Origin: Nocardioides luteus
GTDB lineage: Bacteria; Actinomycetota; Actinomycetes; Propionibacteriales; Nocardioidaceae
Assembly (NCBI RefSeq): GCF_000960475.2
Contig: NZ_JZDQ02000036.1
Span: 1-61,818 of the forward strand
Direction of reading: 5' to 3'
DNA: 61,818 nt
The notes under the pieces were generated by a model. The model was not told the origin of the DNA. It saw nothing but the letters and a program-made list of their open reading frames with translations, and did no database searches. This document shows positions 1 through 8,311 of the stretch, one piece after another (within the stretch, counting starts at the first letter, position 1; every line of letters starts with the position of its first letter). Both the position numbers and the translations under genes were made by a program.

Positions 1-38
1 TTTTCGTGTCAGGATGCGCCGACTCGACGGGGTGCGGG

Positions 39-1397
39 TCAGGCCGGGACCGGGTCCTTGGCCAGCCGGACGGGGAGGCGGTCGAGGCTGTAGACGACCG
101 AGAGGTCGCGCCAGCCGAGCTCGCCGGGGTCGTCGGTGGCCATGGAGAGGTCGGGGAAGCGGCGGGCGAGGCCGGTGAGGGCGGCACGGAGCTCCATCCG
201 GGCGAGCTCGGCGCCGACGCAGCGGTGCATGCCGTGGCCGAAGGCGAAGTGCATGGTGTCGGCGTTGCGGAGGTCGAACTGCTCCGGCCGCGGCACGACC
301 GCGGGGTCGCGGTTGGCGCCGGTGAGGCTGACCAGGACGACCGCGCCCTTCTTGACCGGCACGCCGAAGAGGTCGTGGTCCTCGCGGGCGAACCGCGGGA
401 ACGCGATCTGCACCGGGCACAGGTAGCGGAGCAGCTCCTCGACCACCTTGTCGACCTCGGCCCGGTCGCCCGACCGCAGGATCTCGTAGGCCTCGGGGTT
501 CTGCATCAGGACGTAGGCGCCCATGGAGAGCATCGAGGCGGAGGTCTCGTAGCCGCCGAGGAAGACGCCGTCGGCGAGGCCGCCGAGCTCGACGTCGTCG
601 TACTCGGCGCCCTTGGTGCGGATGATCTCGCCGATCATTCCGTCGCCGGGGTTGGCCCGCTGCTGGCGGACCTGCTCGATGAGGAACGTCCGGGTCTCGG
701 TGGCGGCCCCGAAGGCGCCGGCACCGCCCTCGGAGAGGTCGAAACGGGCCATGCCGAGCTTGTGGAACTCGTCGCGTACGTCCTCGGGCATGCCCAGCAG
801 CTCACAGATCACCCGGAAGGGGATCTCGAAGCCGAAGCGCTGGACGAGGTCGACCTCGGGGCCGTGGGCCTCCATGTCGTCGAGGGCGTCGGTGACGATC
901 CGGTCGATCATCTCGTTGAGCCGGCCGAGGCGGCGCATGGTGAACTCGGGGGTCAGCAGTCCGCGGAGCTTGGTGTGGTCGGGCGGGTCGGTCATGCCGA
1001 GGCCACCGATGCCCTCGGCGTCGGTGCGCTTGCGGGTGCCGAGCAGGTGGCGCATGTCGTTGGAGTAGGCGTTCTTGTCCGCCAGGACGTGCTTGGACTC
1101 GGCATGCCCGGTGACCAGCACGATGTCGAGGCCGAGCACCGAGCCGAGCTTGGTGACCGGCGCCTGCTCCCGGCTCTCGGCGAGCAGCGGGACCGGGTCG
1201 ACGCCGTCACGGCGCAGCGGGAAGGTCAGGTGCTCGGGGATCTTCCGCAGCGTGGTGATGTCGGGGATCGGTGACTCCTTGCCCCGCATCGCGAACTGCA
1301 GGGCAAGCTTGCGGGCACGCTCGGTCAGCGGTCGCGTCATCGCCCGTAGAGAGGAACTGACCAGGGCAGCAATCGGCATGCGGCCAGTCTGGACCAT
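39..1397 (-). CDS. Cytochrome P450
   Basis: A 452-residue soluble cytochrome P450, a haem-thiolate monooxygenase that needs an external redox partner. The haem-binding signature FGHGMHRCVG is intact, with the proximal Cys at about residue 393. The K-helix pair is seen as EELLR and the I-helix oxygen-activation motif as GGYETS. Length and motifs fit bacterial class I P450s such as the CYP107/CYP125-like groups, but the substrate cannot be read from sequence. An internal ATG at 1379 (MPIAAL) may be the true start, because the first six codons look non-conserved. No ferredoxin or ferredoxin reductase gene is adjacent, so the partner lies elsewhere. Confidence 0.93.
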   Translation of the reverse strand: MVQTGRMPIAALVSSSLRAMTRPLTERARKLALQFAMRGKESPIPDITTLRKIPEHLTFPLRRDGVDPVPLLAESREQAPVTKLGSVLGLDIVLVTGHAESKHVLADKNAYSNDMRHLLGTRKRTDAEGIGGLGMTDPPDHTKLRGLLTPEFTMRRLGRLNEMIDRIVTDALDDMEAHGPEVDLVQRFGFEIPFRVICELLGMPEDVRDEFHKLGMARFDLSEGGAGAFGAATETRTFLIEQVRQQRANPGDGMIGEIIRTKGAEYDDVELGGLADGVFLGGYETSASMLSMGAYVLMQNPEAYEILRSGDRAEVDKVVEELLRYLCPVQIAFPRFAREDHDLFGVPVKKGAVVLVSLTGANRDPAVVPRPEQFDLRNADTMHFAFGHGMHRCVGAELARMELRAALTGLARRFPDLSMATDDPGELGWRDLSVVYSLDRLPVRLAKDPVPA

Positions 1398-1460
1398 CCT
1401 CAGACGACGGTCATCAGGAATACCCCTGGTTTGAGGGTGTGTCCTGAATCACCCCCGAGA

Positions 1461-2387
1461 TCACCCGTGGAGGACGGTCCGGAACAGCGCGCACGTCTCC
1501 TCGATCGCGCGCTGCGCCGCCTGCGAGTGATGGCCCATCGCGAAGAAGCCGTGGATGAGCCCGTCGCAGTGGTGGTAGGTCGTGGGGACCCCCGAGCTCT
1601 CCAGCGCCTTGGCGTACGCGATGCCCTCGTCCCGCAGCGGGTCGAACTCCGCGGTCACCACCACCGCCGGCGCCAGACCCTCCAAAGACCCCTTGATCGG
1701 GCTCAGCCGCGGGTCGGAGCGGTCGGCGTCGCCCACGTAGTGGTCCGAGAACCACTTCATGGTCGGCAGCTCGAGGAAGTAGCCGTGGCCGTTCTCCGCG
1801 TAGGAGGGGTAGCCGCTGGTCATGTCGGTCGCCGGGTAGATCAGCAGCTGGCCGACGAGCTCGCGCCCCTCGGTGCGGAAGGCCTGGGCCACGGCGGCGG
1901 ACAGGTTGCCACCGGCGCTGTCGCCGGCGACCGCGACCCGGCCGTCACCACCGAGCGTCGCCGCGTTGTCGCTGACCCAGCGGGCGGCCGCCACTGCGTC
2001 GTCGTAGGCGGCGGGGTATGGGTGCTCGGGAGCGAGCCGGTAGTCGACCGCGACGACCACGGCGTCGCAGATGGTGGAGAGGTTGCGGGCCTGGTCCTCG
2101 TGGGTGTCGAGGTCGCCGACCACCCAGCCACCGCCGTGGAACATCACGATCGTGGGCAGCGGGCCCTGCGCGATGGGCCGGTAGATGCGTACCGGCATGT
2201 CGCCGGCCGGCCCTGGGATCACCGATGGCTCGACCGAGCCGACCGGTGGAAGTGGGACGCCCTCGCCCAGCGCACGGTAGAGCGCGCGTGCCGTCGGCGG
2301 ATCGTAGGACTCCAGGGGCTGGCCCTTCGCGAAGAGGGTGAGCAGGTCAGCGATCTGGCTGTCGAGCGGAGGCATGGCGTCAGTCAT
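1461..2387 (-). CDS. HSL-family alpha/beta hydrolase (esterase/lipase)
   Basis: A 308-residue esterase of the hormone-sensitive-lipase family (bacterial family IV). The oxyanion-hole motif HGGGW is at residues 84-88 and the nucleophile elbow GDSAGG has Ser157. The Asp (FDPLRDEG) and His (IHGFF) of the triad follow near the C terminus. There is no signal peptide, so it is probably cytoplasmic and acts on short-chain acyl esters. The frame stays open up to 2645, but homology begins at MTDAMPPLDS, so the start at 2387 is used. It is divergent from the ABC-F gene and codirectional with the P450, which could mean a shared catabolic role. It is one of three HSL-type esterases in the window. Confidence 0.93.
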   Translation of the reverse strand: MTDAMPPLDSQIADLLTLFAKGQPLESYDPPTARALYRALGEGVPLPPVGSVEPSVIPGPAGDMPVRIYRPIAQGPLPTIVMFHGGGWVVGDLDTHEDQARNLSTICDAVVVAVDYRLAPEHPYPAAYDDAVAAARWVSDNAATLGGDGRVAVAGDSAGGNLSAAVAQAFRTEGRELVGQLLIYPATDMTSGYPSYAENGHGYFLELPTMKWFSDHYVGDADRSDPRLSPIKGSLEGLAPAVVVTAEFDPLRDEGIAYAKALESSGVPTTYHHCDGLIHGFFAMGHHSQAAQRAIEETCALFRTVLHG

Positions 2388-2493
2388 ATCGGTAATCGCC
2401 AAAATGTGTCGAGCATCACGTTCTACTGATGGGACCGATTTGTCGAACGCGGCCGGGAATAACCATTCGACACGGGTGCCAGACTGGAGGGCT

Positions 2494-4185
2494 GTGGGAC
2501 ATGTGGATGTTGCTGGGGTGCGGTTCCAGCTGCCTGACGGACGGGTGCTGCTCGACGACGTCTCCTTCCGGGTGGGAGAAGGCGCGAAGGTCGCGCTGGT
2601 CGGCGCCAACGGCGCCGGAAAGACGACGCTGCTGCGGATCGTCACCGGCGAGCTGACCCCGACGGCCGGGTCCGTGGTGCGCTCGGGTGGTCTCGGGGTG
2701 ATGCGGCAGATGGTCGGCAGGGGCTCCTCGACCGTCGGTGAGCTGCTGCTCTCGGTGGCACCCGCGCGCGTGCGCGAGGCCGCCGCGGCGGTGGAGGCCT
2801 GCGAGCTGGAGCTGATGTCGTCGGAGGACGAGCGGCTGCAGATGCGCTACGCCACCGCCCTGGCCGAGTACGCCGACGCGGGCGGCTACGACATCGAGGT
2901 CGTCTGGGACGTCTGCACCATGGCCGGGCTCGGGGTGCCCTACGACCGCGCCCGCTACCGCTCGCTGGACACCCTCTCCGGCGGTGAGCAGAAGCGCCTC
3001 GTCCTGGAGTATCTCCTCCGCGGCCCCGACCAGGTGCTGCTGCTCGACGAGCCCGACAACTTCCTCGACGTGCCCGGGAAGATGTGGCTCGAGGAGCGCA
3101 TCCGGGAGTCCCCGAAGACGATCCTCTACGTCAGCCACGACCGCGAGCTGCTGGCGAACACCGCCACCCGCGTGGTGACCGTCGAGCTCGGTTCGGCGGG
3201 CAACCTGGTCTGGACCCACCCCGGTGGCTTCGAGAGCTACCACGCCGCCCGCACCGCGCGGTTCGAGCGCTTCGAGGAGCTGCGCAAGCGGTGGGACGAG
3301 GAGCACGCCAAGCTGCGGGCCCAGATGCTCATGTACAAGCAGAAGGCGGCCTACAACTCCGACATGTCCTCGCGCTACCAGGCCGCGAAGACGCGGCTGG
3401 AGAAGTTCGAGGAGGCCGGGCCGCCGATCGAGCAGCCGCGCGAGCAGCAGGTCGTGATGCGGCTGCGCGGCGGCCGGACCGGCAAGCGCGCGGTCGTGTG
3501 CGAGTCGCTCGAGCTCACCGGCCTGATGCACCCGTTCGACCTCGAGGTCTGGTACGGCGAGCGGGTCGCGGTCCTCGGCTCCAACGGCTCCGGGAAGTCC
3601 CACTTCCTGCGCCTCCTCGCCGGCGGCGGCTCGATGCCCGACAAGGAGCACGAGCCCGTGGGCGAGGTCGTGATCGAGCCCGTACGCCACCGCGGTGTCG
3701 CCCGGCTGGGAGCCCGCGTGCGGCCGGGCTGGTTCGTGCAGACCCATGCCCACCCGGAGCTGGTGGGGCGTACGCTGCTCGACATCCTGCACCGCGGCGA
3801 CGTCACGCCGGACGGGCGTGGACGCGCCGGGATGGGCCGGGAGGCCGCCTCGCGGGTGCTCGACCGCTACGAGCTCGCGCACGCCGCGGAGCAGACCTTC
3901 GACTCGCTCTCGGGCGGGCAGCAGGCGCGCTTCCAGATCCTCCTGCTGGAGCTCTCGGGCGCCACGCTGCTGCTCCTCGACGAGCCGACCGACAACCTCG
4001 ACGTCCAGTCGGCCGAGGCGCTGGAGGCTGGGCTGGAGGCGTTCGAGGGCACCGTCATCGCGGTCACCCACGACCGCTGGTTCGCCCGCGGCTTCGACCG
4101 GTTCCTGGTCTACGGCGCCAACGGCGACGTCTACGAGTCCCCGGAGCCGGTCTGGGACGAGACGCGAGTGGAGAGGTCACGATGA
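2494..4185 (+). CDS. ABC-F family ATP-binding protein
   Basis: A 563-residue soluble protein with two ABC ATPase domains and no membrane segments, typical of ABC-F ribosome-associated factors (translation factors or antibiotic-resistance ribosomal protection proteins). Domain 1 has Walker A GANGAGKTT (residues 38-46), signature LSGGEQ and Walker B LLLDEPDNFLD. Domain 2 has GSNGSGKS, LSGGQQ and LLLDEPTDNLD. The Lys/Arg-rich linker between them (around MYKQKAAYNSDMSSRYQAAK) corresponds to the P-site tRNA interaction motif region. A GTG start at 2494 follows a GGAGG at 2486-2490, and the protein then reads VGHVDVAG as in homologues. The stop overlaps the next gene by 4 nt (ATGA), so the two are cotranscribed. 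Confidence 0.95.
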   Translation: MGHVDVAGVRFQLPDGRVLLDDVSFRVGEGAKVALVGANGAGKTTLLRIVTGELTPTAGSVVRSGGLGVMRQMVGRGSSTVGELLLSVAPARVREAAAAVEACELELMSSEDERLQMRYATALAEYADAGGYDIEVVWDVCTMAGLGVPYDRARYRSLDTLSGGEQKRLVLEYLLRGPDQVLLLDEPDNFLDVPGKMWLEERIRESPKTILYVSHDRELLANTATRVVTVELGSAGNLVWTHPGGFESYHAARTARFERFEELRKRWDEEHAKLRAQMLMYKQKAAYNSDMSSRYQAAKTRLEKFEEAGPPIEQPREQQVVMRLRGGRTGKRAVVCESLELTGLMHPFDLEVWYGERVAVLGSNGSGKSHFLRLLAGGGSMPDKEHEPVGEVVIEPVRHRGVARLGARVRPGWFVQTHAHPELVGRTLLDILHRGDVTPDGRGRAGMGREAASRVLDRYELAHAAEQTFDSLSGGQQARFQILLLELSGATLLLLDEPTDNLDVQSAEALEAGLEAFEGTVIAVTHDRWFARGFDRFLVYGANGDVYESPEPVWDETRVERSR

Positions 4186-5204
4186 GCGAGCTGGTGATGG
4201 AGCGGGTCGACCCGTTCGACGACGACGCCTTCGACGCGTGGTACGACGTGATGACCGCGTCGTGGCTGGACGTCCGCGGCCCCGACGCGGACCTGTGGGC
4301 CCGTGAGGAGCAGCGCGTCGAGCTGCAGCAGCAGAGCGGGAAGAGCGACCGTCGCGCCTACCTCGGGCGCGTCGGCGGGGAGGCGGTGGCCGCCGCCTGG
4401 GTCGCGATGCCGCTGCTCGACAACCTGCACCGTGCGACGCTCGTGGTGGCGGTCCTGCCGGCCCACCGTCGGCGTGGCCATGGCACCGCTCTGCTCGACC
4501 ACGTCGAGGCGGAGGCCCGCGCCCAGGGACGTACGTCGTTGACCGGTGAGGTCTGGTGGCCCTGGTCGCTCGGCTCCGGCGGCGAGGGCTCGCCCGGCCG
4601 CGACTTCGGGGTCGCCCGGGGCTATGCGCCCGCGCTGGTGGAGGTACGCCGCCTGCTGCGGCTCCCGGTCCCGGACGGCGTCCTCGACCGGCTGGCGGCG
4701 CAGGCAGCCGAACGGCATGCCGGCTACACGCTGCGCTCCTGGGTCGGCCGGGTTCCCGACGACATCGTGGAGAGCTGGGCGGTGCTCGACGCCAGCCTGG
4801 AGACCGAGGCGCCGACCGGCGACCTCGACGTCGAGGCGCCCGAGCCCGACGTGGCGCGGGTGCGCGAGACCGAGGAGCTGGTCGCGGCCCAGCAGCGGAC
4901 CCTCTACCACTCGGTGGCGCTGGATCCGGAGGGCCGCGTCGTGGCCTACACGGTGATCGGCTACTCGAGCCAGGACGGTAAGAGCTATCAGTGGGGGACG
5001 CTGGTCGAGGCGGCCCACCGCGGCCACCGGCTCGGGCTGGCGGTGAAGGTCGCCAACCTCCGGCTGCTCCAGGCCGAGCGCCCCGAGGTGCCGACGTTGA
5101 CGACGTACAACGCCGAGGTCAACGCCCACATGATCCAGGTCAACGAGGCCATGGGCTTCGAGCCGGTCGAGTGGCTGTGCAGCGTGCAGAAGCAGGTCTC
5201 CTGA
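4182..5204 (+). CDS. Tandem GNAT N-acetyltransferase
   Basis: A 340-residue protein with two GNAT folds in tandem. The N-terminal domain has a good acetyl-CoA pyrophosphate loop (HRRRGHGTALL, about residues 100-110). The C-terminal domain has a degenerate one (HRGHRLGLAVKV). Such double-GNAT proteins are common in actinobacteria and related to mycothiol synthase, but this one lacks enough distinctive features to be called MshD. It starts at an ATG overlapping the ABC-F stop codon (ATGA), so translation is coupled. The partnership with an ABC-F protein hints at antibiotic or ribosome-related modification, which is inference only. Confidence 0.9.
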   Translation: MSELVMERVDPFDDDAFDAWYDVMTASWLDVRGPDADLWAREEQRVELQQQSGKSDRRAYLGRVGGEAVAAAWVAMPLLDNLHRATLVVAVLPAHRRRGHGTALLDHVEAEARAQGRTSLTGEVWWPWSLGSGGEGSPGRDFGVARGYAPALVEVRRLLRLPVPDGVLDRLAAQAAERHAGYTLRSWVGRVPDDIVESWAVLDASLETEAPTGDLDVEAPEPDVARVRETEELVAAQQRTLYHSVALDPEGRVVAYTVIGYSSQDGKSYQWGTLVEAAHRGHRLGLAVKVANLRLLQAERPEVPTLTTYNAEVNAHMIQVNEAMGFEPVEWLCSVQKQVS

Positions 5205-5210
5205 CCGCGA

Positions 5211-5247
5211 ACGCCTCATCCCCGGTCAGAGACCGGGCATGAGGCGT
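5211..5247. terminator. Bidirectional hairpin terminator
   Basis: Arms ACGCCTCAT and ATGAGGCGT enclose an inner stem CCCGGTC/GACCGGG with a 3-nt loop and one C-C mismatch. It sits between the stops of the convergent GNAT and HtrA genes. A second GC-rich hairpin follows at about 5263-5305 (CCCCGCG..CGCTG with CAGCG..CGCGGGG), so each strand has a candidate terminator. Neither has a strong U-tract, as is usual in high-GC actinobacteria. Confidence 0.75.
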
Positions 5248-5308
5248 CGTGGCCGGTTGGCACCCCGCGACGCTGAGGCCCTGCGGACCCCAGCGTCACG
5301 CGGGGAGA

Positions 5309-6574
5309 TCAGGAGGCGTCGGAGTCCAGCGTGACCTTCGCGGTCTTCTCCTCGCCGTTGCGGGACCAGGTGACCTCGACCTGGTCGTTGGGCCGGTAGG
5401 AGCGGACGGTCGCCACCAGCGAGTCCGACCCGGTGATGATGTGGTCGTCGACCTTGGTGATGATGTCGCCCTTCTCCAGGCCGGCCTTCTCGGCGGTGCT
5501 GCCGTCGCTGACCTCCTGGACCTGAGCGCCGGTGACCGAGGTCTGGCCGTTCTGGGCCGCGGGAGCGTCCGAGACGGAGATGCCGAACTGGGCGTGGGTG
5601 GCCCGCTCTCCCTTCTCGAGCTGCTCGACGATCGGGTTGATCTCGTCGATCGGGATGGCGAACCCGATGCCGATCGAGCCCGCGTCCTCGCTGCTCGCGC
5701 CGCCGCCGGAGCGGATCGAAGCGTTGATGCCGACGAGGTTGCCGTTGAGGTCGACGAGCGCGCCGCCCGAGTTGCCCGGGTTGATCGCCGCGTCGGTCTG
5801 CACCGCGGGGTAGACGGTCGCGGCGCCGTTCTGGTCGACACCGACGTTGACCGGGCGGTCGAGCGCGCTGACGATGCCGGTGGTCACCGTCGAGTCGAGC
5901 CCGAACGGGGAGCCGATCGCCACGACGCTCTGGCCGACGGTGAGGTTGGAGGACTTGCCGATCGTGATCGGGGTCAGGCCGGTCACGCCCTTCGCCTTGA
6001 TCACGGCGGTGTCGGTGAGCGGGTCGGTGCCGAGGACCTCGGCGGGGGCCGACGTACCGTCGTTGAAGTCGACCGTCACCGTGCCGCCGTTGGCGGCCAG
6101 CTCGACCACGTGGTTGTTGGTCAGGATCGTGCCGTCCGAGGAGAGGACGACCCCGGAGCCCGAGCCCGAGCCCTGCTGGGAGCTGACCTCGATCTTCACC
6201 ACGGAGGGGAGCACCTTGGCCGAGACCTTCTCGATGCTGCCCTCGGGGGCCTTCGCGTCGACGACCTGGGAGGTGGCCGGGGTGTTCGCCCCGCCGGGGC
6301 TGCCCTCACCGTCGAGGGCGCCGTAGATCGCCGCGCCGCCGACACCGGCTGCGCCACCGGCGACCAGGGCGCCGGCCAGGACCGCGGCGACGAGACCGGC
6401 ACGGCCGCCGGCCCGCTTCTTGGCAGGGGTGCCGGGCACCGGCGGCATGACGGAGGTCTGCGCCGGCGAGGGCGCGAACGGGCCGGCGGGAGGCTGAGTG
6501 GGGCCGGCGGGAGGAGCCGGGGGAGTCCACTGCGGCGGGGTCCCACTCGGCTGCTGAGGAGGGAGTTCGGTCAT
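5309..6574 (-). CDS. Membrane-anchored HtrA/DegP-like serine protease with PDZ domain
   Basis: A 421-residue trypsin-like protease. It has a Pro-rich cytoplasmic N terminus (about 1-55), one transmembrane helix rich in Ala/Gly/Val (about 60-85), a protease domain and a C-terminal PDZ domain (about 330-410). The triad is visible as His in TNNHVV, Asp in LTDTAVIKA and Ser in GNSGGAL. The protease would face outward and degrade or process misfolded envelope proteins under stress, like mycobacterial PepD/HtrA. The start MTELPPQQ at 6574 is preferred to an ATG 21 nt upstream because homologues begin with this Pro-rich tail. No two-component genes are next to it. Confidence 0.94.
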   Translation of the reverse strand: MTELPPQQPSGTPPQWTPPAPPAGPTQPPAGPFAPSPAQTSVMPPVPGTPAKKRAGGRAGLVAAVLAGALVAGGAAGVGGAAIYGALDGEGSPGGANTPATSQVVDAKAPEGSIEKVSAKVLPSVVKIEVSSQQGSGSGSGVVLSSDGTILTNNHVVELAANGGTVTVDFNDGTSAPAEVLGTDPLTDTAVIKAKGVTGLTPITIGKSSNLTVGQSVVAIGSPFGLDSTVTTGIVSALDRPVNVGVDQNGAATVYPAVQTDAAINPGNSGGALVDLNGNLVGINASIRSGGGASSEDAGSIGIGFAIPIDEINPIVEQLEKGERATHAQFGISVSDAPAAQNGQTSVTGAQVQEVSDGSTAEKAGLEKGDIITKVDDHIITGSDSLVATVRSYRPNDQVEVTWSRNGEEKTAKVTLDSDAS

Positions 6575-6642
6575 GTCTTCGAGTCTGGCCAGCATCCCTG
6601 TGAACCGGCTGAGACAGCGCTATGCGGTCACGAAGAGATGAT

Positions 6643-7548
6643 TCAGGACCCCGCGAGGAGTCCTACGACCGGGGCGAACGCCTCCATCAGCTCGTCGCCG
6701 ACCAGGAGGTAGGAGATGCCCAGCCGCTCCCGGCGCTCGCGGAGCTGGTCGGCCATCTCCGCCGGCGAGCCGCTGACGACACCGACGGCGCCCTGGGCGG
6801 CGAGCGCGGCGGGATCGAGCCGGCCGGCCAGGTAGCGCGGCACGACGTCGCCGACGGCCATCAGGTTCATGTTGAGCTCGGGAGTGCCGGCGTCGGGACG
6901 GTCGGCGGAGCGTACCTGGTCGACGGCGGCCCGGACGGCCAGCTCCTCGGCGTGGAACGGGATGCCCAGGGCGGCGATGTCGGCATGCTCGCCCGCGATC
7001 CGCAGCATCCGCGGACCGCCGCCGGCGACGAGGATCGGCACCTGCTGAGGAGCGGTCCCATAGGGGAGCACCGAGGCTTCGACGGCCCGGTGGTGAGGTC
7101 CGTCAACGGTGACGGTCTCGCCGGCGAGGAGCCGCTTGATCAGGTGGATCGACTCCACGAGCCGCTCGACGCGTACGCCGGGGCGGTCGAAGCCCAGTCC
7201 CAGCATCGCGTTCTCGCGCTCCGAGTCTGGGCGTCCGGCGCCCAGACCGAGCTCGAAGCGGCCGCCCGAGAGCACCGAGAGCGTGGCCGCCTCCTTGGCG
7301 ACCTGGACGGGGTGGCGGAAGTCGTTGGCCAGGACGTACGTCCCCACCCGCAGCCTCGTGGTCACCGCCGCGGCGGTCGCCAGGGCGGGGAAGACGGCAT
7401 GGCCGAAGGACACGTTGTCCGGCATCACGAGCGTGTCGTAGCCCGCGCTCTCGACGCGGCGGGCGAGGTCGGTCCAGGCGGCGCCCGTCGCGGTCTGGGC
7501 GGCGACGACGCCGAAGCGGAAGGGTCTGGTCTCAGGTGTGGTGGTCAT
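6643..7548 (-). CDS. LLM-class F420-dependent oxidoreductase
   Basis: A 301-residue TIM-barrel protein of the luciferase-like monooxygenase superfamily. The N-terminal strand FRFGVVAAQ, LARRVESAGYDTLVMPDN and the GRFELGLGAGRP segment are characteristic of the F420-dependent branch found in mycobacteria and Nocardioides. It probably transfers hydride between F420H2 and an unknown substrate. The gene lies just downstream of marR on the same strand (78-bp gap) and could be in the same transcript. Substrate is not predictable. Confidence 0.9.
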   Translation of the reverse strand: MTTTPETRPFRFGVVAAQTATGAAWTDLARRVESAGYDTLVMPDNVSFGHAVFPALATAAAVTTRLRVGTYVLANDFRHPVQVAKEAATLSVLSGGRFELGLGAGRPDSERENAMLGLGFDRPGVRVERLVESIHLIKRLLAGETVTVDGPHHRAVEASVLPYGTAPQQVPILVAGGGPRMLRIAGEHADIAALGIPFHAEELAVRAAVDQVRSADRPDAGTPELNMNLMAVGDVVPRYLAGRLDPAALAAQGAVGVVSGSPAEMADQLRERRERLGISYLLVGDELMEAFAPVVGLLAGS

Positions 7549-7626
7549 GCCTCCAGGCTCGACCTGATGGGCCGCAAGCGGATCCGTCCGCGGGCGGTGG
7601 CGGCGTACGCAGATCTGCGCAGCCGC

Positions 7627-8241
7627 CTACTCGTCCTCGATCCGCAGGGTCAGCTGCTTGAGCAGCGCCGCGAGCTCCGTACGCCGCTCCGGGCTCAGCG
7701 TCTCCAGCAGCCTGGTCTCGGCCTCGCCGCGCAGGTCCATGGCGCGCCGCCAGATCTCGATGCCGGCCTTCGTCGCCTCGACGCTGATCTTGCGCCGGTC
7801 CTCCACCGATGCCGTACGCCGCACCCACCCGGCCTTCTCCATGCTGTCGAGCCGGCCCGTCATCCCGGCGGGACTGATGTCGAGGTCCTTCGCCAGGGCG
7901 GTGGGCGAGGCGTGGCCGGGGGTGTCGCGGATCATCAGCATGTGGAGCGTCTTGTACTCGAAGTCGGCCAGTCCGACCTCGCTCGCCGCCGCCGCGCGTG
8001 CGTCGTCGAAGAACTTCGAGATCAACCCGATCCGCACCGTGATCGCCTCGATCTCGTCGTCGAAGTCGACGTCGATCCAGTGGTCGCGCCACCTCGCCAC
8101 GTGGCGGTCGGCCCGGTCCTCCGTGTCCGCGCTTCGCGCGGTCACTCCCTCGCTCGGCGCGAGCGGACGAGCAAGCTCGCCGCTCGACCTCGCTCCGGTC
8201 GTCTCGCCGGGCGTCTCGGAGGAAGTTCGCGTCGCGGGCAT
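7627..8241 (-). CDS. MarR-family transcriptional regulator
   Basis: A 204-residue winged-helix regulator. The HTH is seen in SPTALAKDLDISPAGMTG and the wing in SVEDRRKISVEAT, with dimerisation helices on either side. It is divergent from an MFS transporter with a 70-bp shared promoter rich in palindromes, so it most likely represses that transporter and itself until a ligand binds. The N-terminal ~45 residues are unusual: residues about 12-39 are encoded by a copy of a dispersed ~82-bp repeat (8126-8208), read in frame. A GTG at 8100 just after the repeat would give a 157-residue protein closer to the usual MarR length but has no well-spaced ribosome binding site. Confidence 0.9.
   Translation of the reverse strand: MPATRTSSETPGETTGARSSGELARPLAPSEGVTARSADTEDRADRHVARWRDHWIDVDFDDEIEAITVRIGLISKFFDDARAAAASEVGLADFEYKTLHMLMIRDTPGHASPTALAKDLDISPAGMTGRLDSMEKAGWVRRTASVEDRRKISVEATKAGIEIWRRAMDLRGEAETRLLETLSPERRTELAALLKQLTLRIEDE
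8126..8208 (+). repeat. Dispersed ~82-bp GC-rich repeat, copy 1 (inside marR)
   Basis: This segment is nearly identical to 10200-10281 and 21098-21179. It is made of small palindromic pieces (CGCGCTTCGCGCG, CTCGGCGCGAG, GACGAGCAAGCTCG). Here it lies inside the N-terminal coding region of the MarR gene and stays open on that strand. All three copies have the same orientation relative to the window. Confidence 0.85.
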
Positions 8242-8263
8242 GCGCCGATCCTACCTTCGGCGA

Positions 8264-8291
8264 CCGAATAATTCGTTGACGAATAGTTCGC
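8264..8291. promoter_or_regulatory. Candidate MarR operator array
   Basis: The marR-MFS intergenic region holds overlapping palindromes: CGAATAATTCG (8265-8275), TTCGTTGACGAA (8272-8283) and CGAATAGTTCG (8280-8290). AT-rich inverted repeats of this size in a divergent marR promoter are typical MarR operators. The site lies 20-50 bp upstream of both start codons. Confidence 0.65.
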
Positions 8292-8311
8292 CAGCGAAGT
8301 AGCTTCCCGAC

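Noticed and set aside
2403..2472. Operator from the inverted repeat GTGTCGA...TCGACAC between the esterase and ABC-F genes
   Set aside because: The arms are 53 bp apart and only 7 nt long, which is expected by chance in such sequence; no regulator gene is adjacent.
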